A stretch of 64,000 nucleotides of DNA, taken from NCBI RefSeq assembly GCF_020080835.1, contig NC_058164.1, positions 14,268,142-14,332,141 on the forward strand, given 5' to 3'. Shown here piece by piece: positions 53,221-64,000 of this stretch. The translations under genes were made by a program, and so were the position numbers. The notes beneath the pieces were generated by a model. The model was not told where the DNA came from. It ran no database searches and saw nothing but the letters and a program-made list of their open reading frames with translations. This stretch comes from Cotesia glomerata (Eukaryota > Arthropoda > Insecta > Hymenoptera > Braconidae). Positions within the stretch are counted from its first letter, which is position 1, and each line of letters starts with the position of its first letter.

Positions 53221-53926
53221 ACTAGAATATCAGTCGATTGCAACTTTAATTGCTTAAAAGCGCACTTGTTAATTAACAATTTTTTTTTGTTAGTTAATAT
53301 CAATTTTGAAAAACAATATTTTTTTAAATCATTATTTCTATTGTGCTTTCTCATTCTTAAAAAAAAATTGCATTAAAATTTTTTTTTTCTTTAGTAAATA
53401 GACAATTTGTTGTAAATAAATAAATTTTCTCGTAAAAAATTTTTTTTATGCTATATGAATTTATAAAAACAAATATTAATCGTTTTTTAAACAAAACAAA
53501 TTTTATTCTATTTTTTATTTATAAAACATAAAAATTTTAAAAGTAATTTTTTTTTTTTTTAATTAAAAAGTACGACAGGAATAATGATTTGAAAAAAAAA
53601 ATGGTTTTTACTATTGATATCAACTAACAAAAAAATTGTTAACTAACAAAGGCGATTGGTATTAATGAACAAATTTGTTTAAGAAATGATTTTAATCTTA
53701 AAAATCATTATCTTCATTTTTAATTATTTTCTAAGAAAAAATTTTCAAACATTTTTCATAAACATCATATTTGTTTGTAATATACTTTATAAAAGAATTT
53801 TTTAAATAATTGTGGGTAAAATTTCAAAAAATTCATTGCTGTGTTGCTGTTATCAATGTAAAAATAAATCCATCGGGCTATTTGAAAAAAAAAAAAAATT
53901 ATTAAATGTTTTATTTATGTTTCATA
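53221..53926. other. AT-rich stretch, no gene
   Basis: Mostly A/T homopolymer-rich sequence. CTAACAAAAAAATTGTTAAC-type palindromes suggest decayed MITE ends. Confidence 0.5.
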
Positions 53927-54198
53927 CACTGATAAAAGGATTTGTTTATAGTTAAAAATATTTGTTAATATTTAACAAATCATTTATTAGAGACCACTTT
54001 TTAGTCCTTAACAAATATTTCTTAGTATTTAAAAAGATTTATTAATGTTTAATAAATGAATATCAGATTTATTAAATACAAACAAATCATTTTAAATACT
54101 AAGAAATATTTGTTTGATACTAAAAAATGGTCTCTAATAAATGATTTGTTAACTATTAACAAATATTTTTTTAATACAAATAAATCCTTCTATCAGTG
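53927..54198. mobile_element. Fully palindromic MITE (272 bp)
   Basis: The ends are CACTGATAAAAGGATTT and its complement, with TA on both sides (53925-53926, 54199-54200). The two halves match over nearly the whole length (AACAAATCATTTATTAGAGA and its inverse). A T run of about 40 follows at 54203. Confidence 0.85.
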
Positions 54199-54199
54199 T

Positions 54200-54245
<46 letters not shown>

Positions 54246-54468
54246 GCTATTGGTGTCTTCTATGAGCAAGAAAATCAACTAAGCTCAAAAAATATCATCT
54301 GAATTTTTTTGAATGATTTTCAGTTTTCCGAATTTCTGCATTAAAAAATAGTTGAAATTATAAAAAAATTATTCTTTTAGCATTTTAAAATTTTACTGGC
54401 AACAAAATATCGGTGTAAAAAAATTTTTTTTATTTGCAAAAACTTAGTTTAAAAGTTAAAAAAAATAT

Positions 54469-54540
54469 GAGCTCTACGGGGACTTGAACTGAACTCCGAG
54501 ACAGTTCGCGTGCGCCATTTCCGTCAAACCATTGTCGTAG
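54469..54540 (-). tRNA. tRNA-like module in left foldback arm
   Basis: On the minus strand TACGACAATGGTTTGACGG is followed by a B box GTTCAAGTCC, then CCCGTAGAGCTC and a T-rich stretch. Degenerate. Confidence 0.3.
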
Positions 54541-55189
54541 AAAAATAAGGAACATAATAATAATGTGAGGCAAATAATAATAATAGTAAGCGGCCGCTCA
54601 CATACTCGAAGTAATTTGTTTTTTCATGTTTTGTGTAATTTTTTCATTTTTTTCTGAAGACTAAATTAACTTTTAAAAAATCAATTCCTCAATATTGGTA
54701 TCAACTGATTTCAAATTTCATGAATTGACCAAATAAGTCATCGTCAAATGACCGAATTATGAAAAGTTCATTAACTTCTTTGTTTATAAAAAAAAGAATA
54801 AAGTTAGTTAGCTTTTCAAAACTTGATCCTTTATCGTTAGGTTTTCTGGACGATTTATAAAATTTGGAATCGATTGATATCACTATTGTGGAATCGATTT
54901 TTTGAAAGTTTATTAATTTGTAAAAAAAAAAAATTAGTTAACTTTTTAAAAATTGGTCTTGAGACAATAAGTTATTGGGTCGATTCATAAAATTTGGAAT
55001 TGATTGATCCCTGTATTGTGGAATCGATTGATACCTATGTTGTCGAATCGATTATTCAAAAGTTAATTTAGTCTTAAAAAGAAAAGAAAAAATAACAAAA
55101 ATGATGAACAAACAAATTACTTTGAGTATCTGAGCGGCCGCTTACTATTATTATTGTTTGCTTCACATTATTATTATGCTCCCCATTTT

Positions 55190-55259
55190 TCTACGACGGT
55201 TTGACGAGAATGACGCACGCGCTCTGTCTCGAAGTACAGTTCAAGTCCCCGTAGAGCTC
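55190..55259 (+). tRNA. tRNA-like module in right foldback arm
   Basis: Inverted copy of 54469-54540: CTACGACGGTTTGACGAG...CAGTTCAAGTCCCCGTAG, then a T run. Confidence 0.3.
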
Positions 55260-55457
55260 ATATTTTTTTTAACTTTTCAGCTAAATTTTTGCACAAAAAA
55301 AAAATATTTTTTACATCGATGTTTTGTTGCTGGTAAAATTTTTAAATGCCAGAAAAATAATTTTTTTTTAATAATTTTAACTATTTTTTAATGCAGAAAT
55401 TCGAAAAAATGAAAATTATTCAAAAAAATTCAAATAATTTTTTTTGAGCTTAGCTGA

Positions 55458-56243
55458 TGTTACGTGTGAGCCTACACCTGGTTATTTACCTGTCACGTAA
55501 ACAGACCTCCGGACTAGCTCAGCGTCTCACTGAAAAATATTTAGATGTTGATAAAAGGGTGGGTCGCTCAGTGAATGAAGAATACTCGTGAATTACGGTA
55601 CTAATTGTTTATTGGGCGTCCCCAAAGCATGGGAGTTGCCCCAAATGGCCCTGAGAGTCTCTTTTACAAACTAATTCTATTTATGAAAGCAAATCTAATC
55701 CAGTACAATACTTTTGATTCTATAACTGAGAGAGAGAGATGGGACAGCAACGAGAATGAGAGTCTTAGGAGACAATTAATCACGATGCAAGACAACTCGG
55801 ACTCGACATAGATTCGGACAGACTAAACGACTGACTGATTACAAGAGGCCTCTCCTCCTGGAGGTCCCAGGTTTATGTAACCTCGGTCGCGGATGCCGCC
55901 AAACACCTGTATCACTGCGCGGAACTTGTATTATTCCGCGGTTGAACTCAGATTATTCCGCCCTGAGGAACTAGGTGGTTATTGTCAAGTTCCCTAGTCA
56001 GCAGAAAATGGTATCAAGGCGCCGAAAGCGGTTCCCTGTGCTAGAGTACCTGTTCGCTCGGTTCCCATGAGAAAGCGTCTCCTCAGCAACACGTGCAAGC
56101 AGCGATTCTCGGTAACCAGAGTCAGGCTAGAAATACAACGGAAATTCGGTGTCTAATTCAGGTGGGCAAGTTGGCCCATCGATTTATAGAAAATATATAT
56201 AGAATATCATAATATTGACGGGAGGGTAGGTCCACCCGTCACA
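55458..56243 (+). repeat. Solo LTR (786 bp)
   Basis: It starts TGTTACGTGTGAGCC and ends CACCCGTCACA. The 5-bp duplication GCTGA lies at 55453-55457 and 56244-56248. It interrupts the right arm of the foldback element, whose sequence resumes exactly beyond the second GCTGA. Strand cannot be proven. Confidence 0.85.
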
Positions 56244-56290
56244 GCTGATTTTCTTGCTTATAGAAGATACCAATAGCTAAATAAAACAAA

Positions 56291-56689
56291 AAATCGAATG
56301 ATTTTTCGAGGGGTTACAGATATTTGTTTATAAGCGCTTGAGAGGAACCGCGTTGTTTTTTTCATTAAAAAATTAATATCTCGTAAGCTATTGGTCATAG
56401 AGACATCGGGTTTGGCTCATTTTGTTCTTTATTTAATTCTCTAAATTTCATATACAGCATGTCTGGACTACTTTTGGCGTAGTTTCTGAGATATTTTAAT
56501 TTAAAACTCAACGCTAAAACTCTATGTTTTAAACAAAAAAAAAAAGCAACACATACACACAAATGTTTAGAATTTTATTGAGTATTTTGAAAAAAAAAAA
56601 AAAAAAAAGAACCCAAAATCGGATCATTTTGTCGAAAAGTTGCCAACAAACCGCTTTTTTCCAGGCCGACTGGTCTAATTTATTTATTT
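56291..56689. other. AT-rich stretch, no gene
   Basis: No ORF with motifs and no clear repeat ends. Confidence 0.5.
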
Positions 56690-57155
56690 ATGTAGTTATC
56701 CAGATGGTACAAAAAAATTATGGTTTTTGTCTAAGACATCATGTGTGCATGGTCCGATTTGAAAAAAAAAAATTTTTATTATTCAAAAAAGTATATTGAT
56801 CAAATGCACCTAAAAAAGTTTTGAGAAAACTCAATTCTTTCATAAACAGCTATTTTGCAAGTAGCTTTGGATTAATCTATCTCGTTAACAAATAACAATA
56901 GCTTGAAACATGCTAGAAATAACATTTAAAGAAAAGATTAACAAATAAAATAAGCACAACCCGATCTCTCTAGGACCAATAGTTTACGTCATGAGAATTT
57001 TTTAATGCAAAATTTAAGCGTTGAGCGCCAATACGTTTAAATAAGTAGCTCTAACTTGGGAAATAATTTATCGATTCATCTATTTTATTTCTTAATCACA
57101 GCTTGTACTGACTTTTATTCAGAAAAACTTTAATTAAGTATAAAAAAACTTTATG
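56690..57155. repeat. Left arm of a 4.3-kb inverted repeat
   Basis: 56850-57155 is the inverse of about 59815-60115, sharing GGATTAATCTATCTCGTTAA, CTAGGACCAATA and GAATTTTTTAATGCAAAATT. The outer part, 56700-56765, is the inverse of about 60920-60990 (CATGGTCCGATTTG). Similarity is roughly 85-90 percent by eye in the inner part. Confidence 0.75.
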
Positions 57156-57344
57156 CAGTTGTAATTACCAAAAAAAAAAGTTTTTCAGTTTTTCATGGCT
57201 CAAAAATAGTAAAGATATGATATATGACTTTTCATTAACATACACGCAAGTTTGTAGTGACGAGAGATTTTAAGAACAACTTATAAATAGGAAAAAAAAT
57301 TTTTTTCTTTTGCAAAAAAAACGCTTTGAAAATTGTTGCTACCA

Positions 57345-57900
57345 ATGAGGTGACGGTATATGTCTTAATATGAAAGACGAAGAAGTACAAATAAGTATCT
57401 CTCTCTTGAGTTTTTAATTCTGAAAGTTGGGAGAAGGGAGAAAGATAAATTATTTTATTATTATTAGAATAGACAGACCTAAGAAAGAGAGAGAGAGGAT
57501 AAGGTTTCTTATCTTTCGATCAACAGATGACGAAAATTATTTTAAATATATTTGACGAAGATTCTGTTTCTGAAAACTTTTTCAAAAATAAATTAACTCG
57601 CTTTTTTCACTCAACAATTGAACCAAATATTTGTCCATACAAAATAGGTATCAAAATACTCGGAATTTTATGATTCGGATAAATAATTTGTCGTTTGAGG
57701 AACCTTTTCAAAAAATAAACGTTATTATTAATAAAAATTAATATATCAAAATTAGCATATCAAAATAAACATTAACTTTTAGATAAATGTTTCCTAGAAG
57801 TCAAGTTATTTATCCAAATCATAAAATCCTGAGCTCAAAAAAGAGATACTTACTTTGTTTCTTCGTCTTACACATTGAGGCATATACCATTCGTCTTTTA
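57345..57900. repeat. Foldback element (about 555 bp)
   Basis: The ends share GGTATATG, AAGACGAAGAA and AAGTATCTCT in inverse orientation. An inner pair ATTTTATGATTCGGATAAAT / ATTTATCCAAATCATAAAAT also pairs. A GA-rich tract (57480-57500) lies inside. No ORF. Confidence 0.65.
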
Positions 57901-58071
57901 GTGTTACAATTTTAAATAATTGCTAAAACCGCTGTTTCAAATAATTCATTCTATTATAAAAATTTTTTTTTATTATATTTTCTTGTCTACAAAACATAAT
58001 AATTTTTATTTTATTGCTAATTTTTTACCTTTGAAAAATATGAAAAATGGTTGTGTTTGATTATCTAAACA

Positions 58072-58557
58072 CACTGAGAGAAAAGTGCATAGTTAACTGA
58101 ATCATAACATCACAATTATGAAAATATAGTTTTCTGAATTTTTTTTTTGTAGTTACTCAAACTATGCATTAGTTTAAGTAACTATTGATAAATAGTTATA
58201 TCGACTATATTTTAATAAATATGTTTATGTTATCGTGTTAAACAAAAAGATATTAGGTGACTGAAAGGTTTTTACGGACAACGTCTCAGATAGCTAAACT
58301 GGAAGAGCCCTTAGTTCGTAACCAAAAGATCCGGGTTCGATTCCCGGTCCGAGCTATCCGAATTATTTTTTCTGTTTTCTGAGTTAAAGTTAATCAAGAT
58401 GGCTATCAAGCTGATATTTAACTGAAAATAGTTTAAGTAACTATCTATTGGGGTTCAATATAATAAATAATGTTAGGTACAAGAACTGCAATTAAATAGT
58501 GGTGATGCTATTTAACTAGATTTTCCTAGTTCAGTTGACCATATTTTTCTCTCAGTG
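58072..58557. mobile_element. MITE (486 bp) with tRNA-like core
   Basis: The TIRs begin CACTGAGAGAAAA at 58072 and end TTTTCTCTCAGTG at 58557. Inner matches (ATAGTTAACTGAA / ATGGTCAACTGAA) extend the pairing. The target duplication is unclear. Confidence 0.75.
58284..58354 (+). tRNA. tRNA-like module inside MITE
   Basis: TCTCAGATAGCTAAACTGG supplies the acceptor and A box. The T arm CCGGG TTCGATT CCCGG is perfect and is followed by TCCGAGC, pairing with the 5' side at 5 of 7 positions. A TTTTTT run lies downstream. Confidence 0.4.
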
Positions 58558-58696
58558 CATGAATCTACTGTTGAAATATACATATTACTTTGATATTGGT
58601 TATTTTAAATACAATTAGAGGATAGGGAAACACAAAATATTAATCAAATTATGAATTTTATGTATATCATATTTTTATTTATAACATTACAACATA

Positions 58697-59808
58697 TTAC
58701 ACATCTTCTTGACTATTTTCATTTGAGCTTTCTGTACTTATGGAACTACTTGTATTACTTTTATTTATAGATTTTCTAGCTTGTTTTACCCTTCTTACAT
58801 TATCATTATTTTCATAAATATCTTTGTAATTCATTCTAACGATCATTATAGAATTTATCAAGTCTGATTTCAGCTTTGCACGCAGGTCTGAAAAAATATA
58901 CTTTAGTCCGGAAAACAGTCGCTCTACGGAAACTTGAGTTGCAGGAGCCGCTAATATAATTCTTGCAAGTTGAAATAATTCAGGCATTAACATCTTTTTT
59001 TCTTCCCAATATTGAAGCAGTGGAATTTGAGGATTTCGTTCTTCTTGATTCTTAAAATTTGATAACAATGGCTTTATATCAATAGTTGCATTTTTTTCAA
59101 GCTTTGCCTTCTTTCGAGCGTGTAGTTGTTGGAGTAGCACTGTTGGTATTGAAGTATCCTCTTGAAGTTCTTCGGATGATTTATCCACTACACTATTTGA
59201 TAAATCCTGTTCAGTTAGATCACCTCTTTTTAATGAATTCAAGCTCTGCCATACTTGACTCAAATGATTTACAGCTTCAGTCTCCTGTTCTTCGGTTAGT
59301 AAAACATTATAAAGAGGGTCTAAATAAATTCCAGAAATTAAAGCAAGATTCTCAAAGAGATTATCTTGTCGAACTTTCATATACTATATGATGTTTTTTG
59401 ATAATGGCGTCTGAATTTTTTCCGTTTGTTCGAGGCATATTAACCACACTGAATAAAATTCCGGCAACTTTAGCTGCTCCTTTTGTAATTTTAAAGTAGC
59501 ATCTTTTGCTGGTTTTAATGCTTTTACATAATGTTTTATGTTATTCCAATCACTCGCAGTAAGTGATGGAACGTAACTTTTGAAGTCTTCCAATTTAAGC
59601 AAAGAGAATAACATATCATACGTAGATGACCAGCGAGTAGGCAAATCGAGAACAGGTTTCGACGCAGTCGGTCTTAAACGCCTGATTTCGTTAATTGTAC
59701 TGTCGACTCTAAAAATTTTAGCTGCGTTTCTTGCTTTCGACAATGATTTCTGAAGGTTTGATTTATTGATTGCAGCTTGGACTGCAAGCTGCAGCGTATG
59801 AGCGAATT
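58697..59808 (-). pseudogene. hAT transposase, C-terminal fragment
   Basis: From about 59808 down, the frame reads FAHTLQLAVQAAINKSN, LPTRWSSTYDMLFSLLKLED, then one in-frame TAG at 59381-59383. It continues in the same frame with LALISGIYLDPLY and the hAT dimerisation domain (ARIILAAPATQVSVERLFSG, about 58900-58960), and ends at 58697 in a Ser/Asn-rich tail. The N-terminal half with the zinc finger and the first catalytic Asp is missing. At its 5' edge it meets the right arm of the 4.3-kb inverted repeat, so it may be the cargo of that element. Confidence 0.8.
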
Positions 59809-59814
59809 AAAATT

Positions 59815-60990
59815 TCATTAAATTTTTTTATGCTTAAATTTTTTCTGAATAAAAGTAAGTACAAGCTGTGATTAAAAAAAATAGATCAATCGATAAATTA
59901 TTTACCAAGTTAGAGCTACTTGCTTAAACGTGTTGGCGTTCAACGCTTCAATTTTGCATTAAAAAATTCTTATGACGTAAATTATTGGTCCTAGAGAAAT
60001 CCTGTTTTGCTTATTTTATTTGTTAATCTTTACTCTAAATGTTGTTTCCAGCATATTTCAAGCAATTTTTATTCGTTAACGAGATAGATTAATCTAAAGC
60101 TACTTGCAAAATATCACGGAGAGGAAAGAATATAACTTATTCCTATGTAGAATGGTAAAAATTACCATGTTACATAGTAGCTGAAATTTTTGTGAGAACC
60201 CTGTGTAAATTTGATAATAAAAATCTTAGAAATTGTGATAAAAATATGAACAATCACTCATTCGATGCGGAATTAAATTCTGAAAATAATGTTGTTGCTT
60301 TTTTCATTTTTTTGATGAAAATTTCAATTTGTTATTAACAAAAAATATATCCAAAATAACAAATCTTAGCTTTTTGTAAATAACTCAATAACTATTAGTG
60401 ATATCAAAAATCGGAAAAAAGATCCTTAAAGAGGAAATTTCTGGAAAAAAATCTCGACTCCCGGAACTCTAACTTGAAAAACAATAATTTTTATTCACTG
60501 TTGAAAATAGGGTTCCACGCAACTGCCGTCGTATTTTAGCATCGGCGCGGCCGTGTGACAAAAGTCGCGCGGAACTCTATTTTCAACATTTAATAAAAAT
60601 TATTATTTTTCAAGCTAGTGTTCAGGGAGTCGAGACTTTTTTTCAGAAATTTTCTCCTCTTTAAGGATCTTTTTTCTGATTTTTGATATCACCAATAGTT
60701 ATTGAGTTATTCACGAAAAACTAAGATTTGTTATTTTGGTTATGTTTTTTGTTAATAACATATTGAAATTTTCATCAAAAAAATAAAAAAAAAAAAAAAC
60801 ATTACTTTCAGAATTTAATTCCGAATCGAACGAGTGATTGTTCATATTTTTATCACAATTTCTAAGATTTTTATTAGCAAATTTATACAGGGTTCTCACA
60901 AAAATTTTCCAAATCGGACCATGCATACTTGATGTCTTAAACAAAACCCATAACTTTTTTCTACTGTCTGGACTGCTGGGTACTATATAG
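59815..60990. repeat. Right arm of the 4.3-kb inverted repeat, interrupted
   Basis: Inverse of 56690-57155. The arm is split by the foldback insertion at about 60185-60907. Confidence 0.7.
60185..60907. mobile_element. Near-perfect foldback element (about 720 bp)
   Basis: The arms of about 360 bases run from TTTTTGTGAGAACCCTGTGT to its inverse. The centre (60530-60580) is a G+C-rich stretch with GTCGCGCGGAACTC / GGGTTCCACGCAACT. The arms include ATCCTTAAAGAGGAAATTTC and its inverse. No intact ORF. Confidence 0.8.
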
Positions 60991-61916
60991 AATGTATGCT
61001 TTTTGACCCACTAGATGAAAGATCGCAAATATGATATCCGCTTTATATCTGTTAGTCCCAGTGTTCATCTATGTACACTTAACATAATCTACATAGCAGG
61101 AAAATATTATATAGATAGCTCATGACTTCAAGTGTAAATGGGCCGAATTTCCTCCTTGTTCAGATTTTTTTTTTTTTTAATTTCATAAATAATATTAGCG
61201 TTTGAGTTATTTACGAAAAACTGAAAAATTTTTTCTTTTTTTTCAACTTGTCTTGTAAATGACAATCGTAATTTTTTATGTGCTGATTAATCCTTGAAAA
61301 ACAATTTACTAAACGTCACTCCGAATCAAATAAGGTATTACAAATAATTTTAGAAGCTTTATATCTATTCAACACGTTTTAGAACTTTTTGACTAGACAT
61401 ATTTCTCATGTAAGGCGCATTTTACGCCAAATTGACCACTTTTTACCCTGACCCTTTTCGATTAGGCTGAAAATTTTTCAACCTTTTCTACCCTATAAAA
61501 AATGCTTTTCATAATTTTTCAAATGACCATTACTTTCTCAAAATTTAACTTAGTATAGAATAGGGACATTTATTTTTTCAAAATTTTTGTTTTTAAATGT
61601 ACATTTCAAAAAACAAATAAAAAAAAATTTTTTGAACCCATTTTAACCATTATTTTTTAGATTTTTGAAAAAAATCAAAAATTTCTCGATGGTAACCATT
61701 TTTTAATTTTTATTTTTTAACATATGAAACTTTAATATTTTCTGCAATTTCTCAAATTTTTTTGGAGTGGTGTTCTATTGATATTTTTTTTTTCCGATTG
61801 AAAAAAAAAATTTTTTTTTTTAGCTTTTTTTTCTCATAACACCGTTTTGAAAATTTTTTTGTTCAAAGAAAACTTCGAAATATGAAGAAAAAACATAAAA
61901 ACAAAAATTGGAGGTA
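60991..61916. other. AT-rich stretch, no gene
   Basis: A- and T-run rich, with no motif-bearing frame. Confidence 0.5.
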
Positions 61917-63211
61917 GGGTAAATGCACCAATTATTGACCGATTAAGGTTTTCTTTTTCTGTACTAAGCTATAAAAAATCTATTAACCTACTAAAAACAA
62001 TTTGTAATGGATTTTATTAAAGTTAAATACTGAATTAATAATAATTAATAACTATTTATAATAAAAATTAAAAAAATTATATTAATTTTGTTATTTGAAT
62101 CTTGAAATACTAAAATCACCAATTATTGACCGAAGAAACCCAATAAATGACCGACCATTCTCCAATTAATTGACCGCTGAAATAATTATAAGTAATTTTG
62201 TAAACTACATGTATGTAATTAAATTTATACAGTACTTTTGAAGTATTAACGACATTTTTAACAAAACTAAACATACAATATAATTTTAAATCGTACTTTT
62301 TTATAAAATAATATAAATAATAGCAATAATCAACATAAAGTCACATTTCTTTAGGTCACAAATAATCACAAATTCATTTTGATGACGATAATTCTTCTGA
62401 TTCACTTGAAATTTTTTTATTCTTCTCCTTCTTTTTTTCAATTAAAGCTTTTTCACTAGCTTGTAACTCTTTTTTATTTTTTTAATTGCTTAGCAATTTT
62501 TTCTTCTAATAATTCGTTCTTTGATATAACCATTCACTAAAAAAATTAGAACAAAATAAAATTTAATAATCAAAAAAGATTTTAAGTATTATTTTAATTA
62601 TAAATATACATTTTATAATGATTATTTTTATATTTACAAAATATTGAATGACTAAAGTACTTTAAACACTTGACAGATTTAATTTTGAGGTTAAGAAATT
62701 AGTATTATAAATATACGGTCATTAATTGGATTATGATAAAATCAAAGGGTCTAATAAATGACCGAATGAATTTTTTACTGGGTAAAGGGCTTCTGACGGA
62801 TCCAATAGTTGACCGGTCTTAAAATAATACTAAAACTTATAATTTAACTTTATTTTTTCAAAAAAGTTGGAATCCGATCTTTAATTAACATAATAAAACT
62901 AAAATATTTTATATTATGGCGATAAATATCACTAAATTAATGATGAAATGCACTCACTCTCCAATTGTACGCTAGTTATTTTTGACCGCTTTATGGCTGG
63001 TTGCGGTGTAAACAAACTCAGAATATTTTTTTAAAGCTATAATCACTGCGCAATTAATTGCTTAATTTTTTATTATGATGATTAAATGCCATATTTTTTT
63101 ATTTTAATACTTTAAGAAAAAAAAAACCCTTGTAAAATATTAATTAATTAACTTTTTTATACATCGGTCAACTAATTGGTGACCGGTCAACAACTGGTGC
63201 ATTTACCTTGG
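61917..63211. mobile_element. Non-autonomous pogo-like TIR element with TTGACCG repeats
   Basis: The ends are GGTAAATGCACCAATTATTG at 61918 and the inverse of GGTAAATGCACCAGTTGTTG, ending about 63208. TA lies at 61915-61916 and 63212-63213. The motif CCAATNNNTGACCG or close variants recurs about ten times near both ends. A minus-strand remnant (about 62540-62375) encodes MVISKNELLEEKIAKQLKK, then a shifted EKALIEKKKEKNKKISSE, like the Lys/Glu tail of pogo transposases. Confidence 0.65.
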
Positions 63212-63213
63212 TA

Positions 63214-64000
63214 ATCATCGAAAAAATAAATGGTTTTTTCGAAAAATTAAAAAAAAAATAAAAGAAAGCTTCAAACATTTTATTTGTATTTTTTTTTCAA
63301 AAACTAGATTGAAAAAAAAAAAAAAAGTTGTTCTTCGGTCACTTCTCGAAACCATGAAGAAATAAATTTAGCGAATCAAAAAGTAGAAAATTTTGAAAAG
63401 GCGAAAATTTATCAAATGTGTTGTTTTAAACGCCTGTCCATTGTTAAAAAATGGACCGAAAGAGAACTTTTTTTTTTTACTTTCTTTATTTTTCAAATTA
63501 GTTGTGGAAAAAAAAATGTTCAAAAAAATTTTTCGTATTTTTTTTTTTGGAAAGTACATTAAAAAACAAAAAAAAACGTTTTAACATGTAAAATTTCGAA
63601 AAAGTAATCGGCATTTGAAAAAAAAAATTTCCGTACTATACCGCCTACACTAGAAAACTTATCGCTTACATTTTTATTTACCTTCTTCAGAGGGCGCTAA
63701 TATTCAACACTTAACAGTCGAAATTTATGTGAAATGAATTGTGAAAAAAGTAAGGGTGGGAGGAGTATTCGGCTCGGAGTCTTGGTCCCTATTCGCTCTG
63801 TGCGCGACTTCAGCGCCATGGCACGTTTGAACTACAGGGGGCTATTGTAATATATTTCTTATGTATTGAATGGCTGTCAGAAATAATAATATCGAATGAT
63901 AAATAAAAAAATGTTTTTTTAATTAAAGGAAATATTTATAATAAATATTTGTTAATGTAAAGTGTTCTTGTGCATTAAAAAGTGAAATGTAAGTATATTT
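63214..64000. other. AT-rich stretch to window end, no gene
   Basis: No supported ORF. A G+C-richer block (63740-63840, GGCTCGGAGTCTTGG, GTGCGCGACTTCAGCGCCATG) may belong to an element continuing beyond the window. Confidence 0.5.

Larger units (their letters stand above)
54244..56290. mobile_element. Large foldback element, right arm split by a solo LTR
   Basis: The left arm (54244-about 54630) and right arm (about 55085-55457 plus 56244-56290) are inverted copies. Outer ends share TAGCTATTGGTGTCTTCTAT; inner ends carry GCGGCCGC at about 54592 and 55134. The spacer (54630-55085) has tandem GGAATCGATTGATA repeats. Each arm holds a tRNA-like module. No ORF. Confidence 0.8.

Noticed and set aside
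54244..55450. CRISPR-like or satellite array
   Set aside because: Repeats are inverted arms of one foldback, not regularly spaced direct repeats with unique spacers.
58284..58354. Functional tRNA gene
   Set aside because: The T arm is perfect, but the acceptor mispairs at two positions and the module lies inside a MITE, so it is treated as tRNA-derived.

Overview
This window looks like an AT-rich animal genome, almost certainly an insect. Hymenoptera is my best guess, from the mix of R1-clade LINEs, an env-bearing Gypsy element, BEL/Pao, pogo and hAT transposons, but no host gene is present to confirm it. I see no conserved single-copy host gene, rRNA or CRISPR. The window is a stack of nested transposable elements with a 100-N assembly gap at 44643-44742.

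Layout. 1-7.3 kb: two R1-clade LINEs on the minus strand, each abutting an (AC)n-type microsatellite. 7.4-14.4 kb: a plus-strand R1-clade LINE with a frameshifted ORF2, bracketed by shared direct repeats as in a head-to-tail array. 14.7-19.7 kb: a minus-strand DUF4218-like (CACTA-like) transposase gene, cut by a 2.7-kb pogo-type transposon at a TA; removing the transposon restores the frame. 21.0-44.6 kb: an old Gypsy/errantivirus-like element. It is broken by a BEL/Pao element (21920-28695, target duplication AACTT) and by a very young 14.4-kb errantivirus-like element (29695-44075, target duplication TAAT; by eye the two LTRs differ at 2 of 1001 sites). 45.9-50.9 kb: a decayed hAT transposon carrying an inserted 1.3-kb TIR element. 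51-64 kb: MITEs, large foldback palindromes, a solo LTR, a hAT fragment and a pogo-like non-autonomous element with repeated TTGACCG motifs.

The most interesting system is the 14.4-kb retroelement. Reading on the minus strand it encodes a small upstream ORF, Gag, Pol (two tandem retropepsin domains, RT, and an RNase H lacking two expected aspartates), a second Pol ORF with a macro-like (ADP-ribose-binding) domain before the integrase, and an F-type Env. In its long 3' region it carries, in antisense, a small intron-containing gene of 113 codons. A diverged paralogue with the same exon structure, phase-0 intron, 3'UTR intron and TATA box sits antisense in the older related element into which the young copy inserted. 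This suggests a conserved antisense accessory gene of this retroelement lineage.

A second recurrent theme is tRNA-like modules (A and B boxes, then a T run), four of the five inside TIR or foldback elements. All boundaries, identities and motif counts were read by eye, without database searches.
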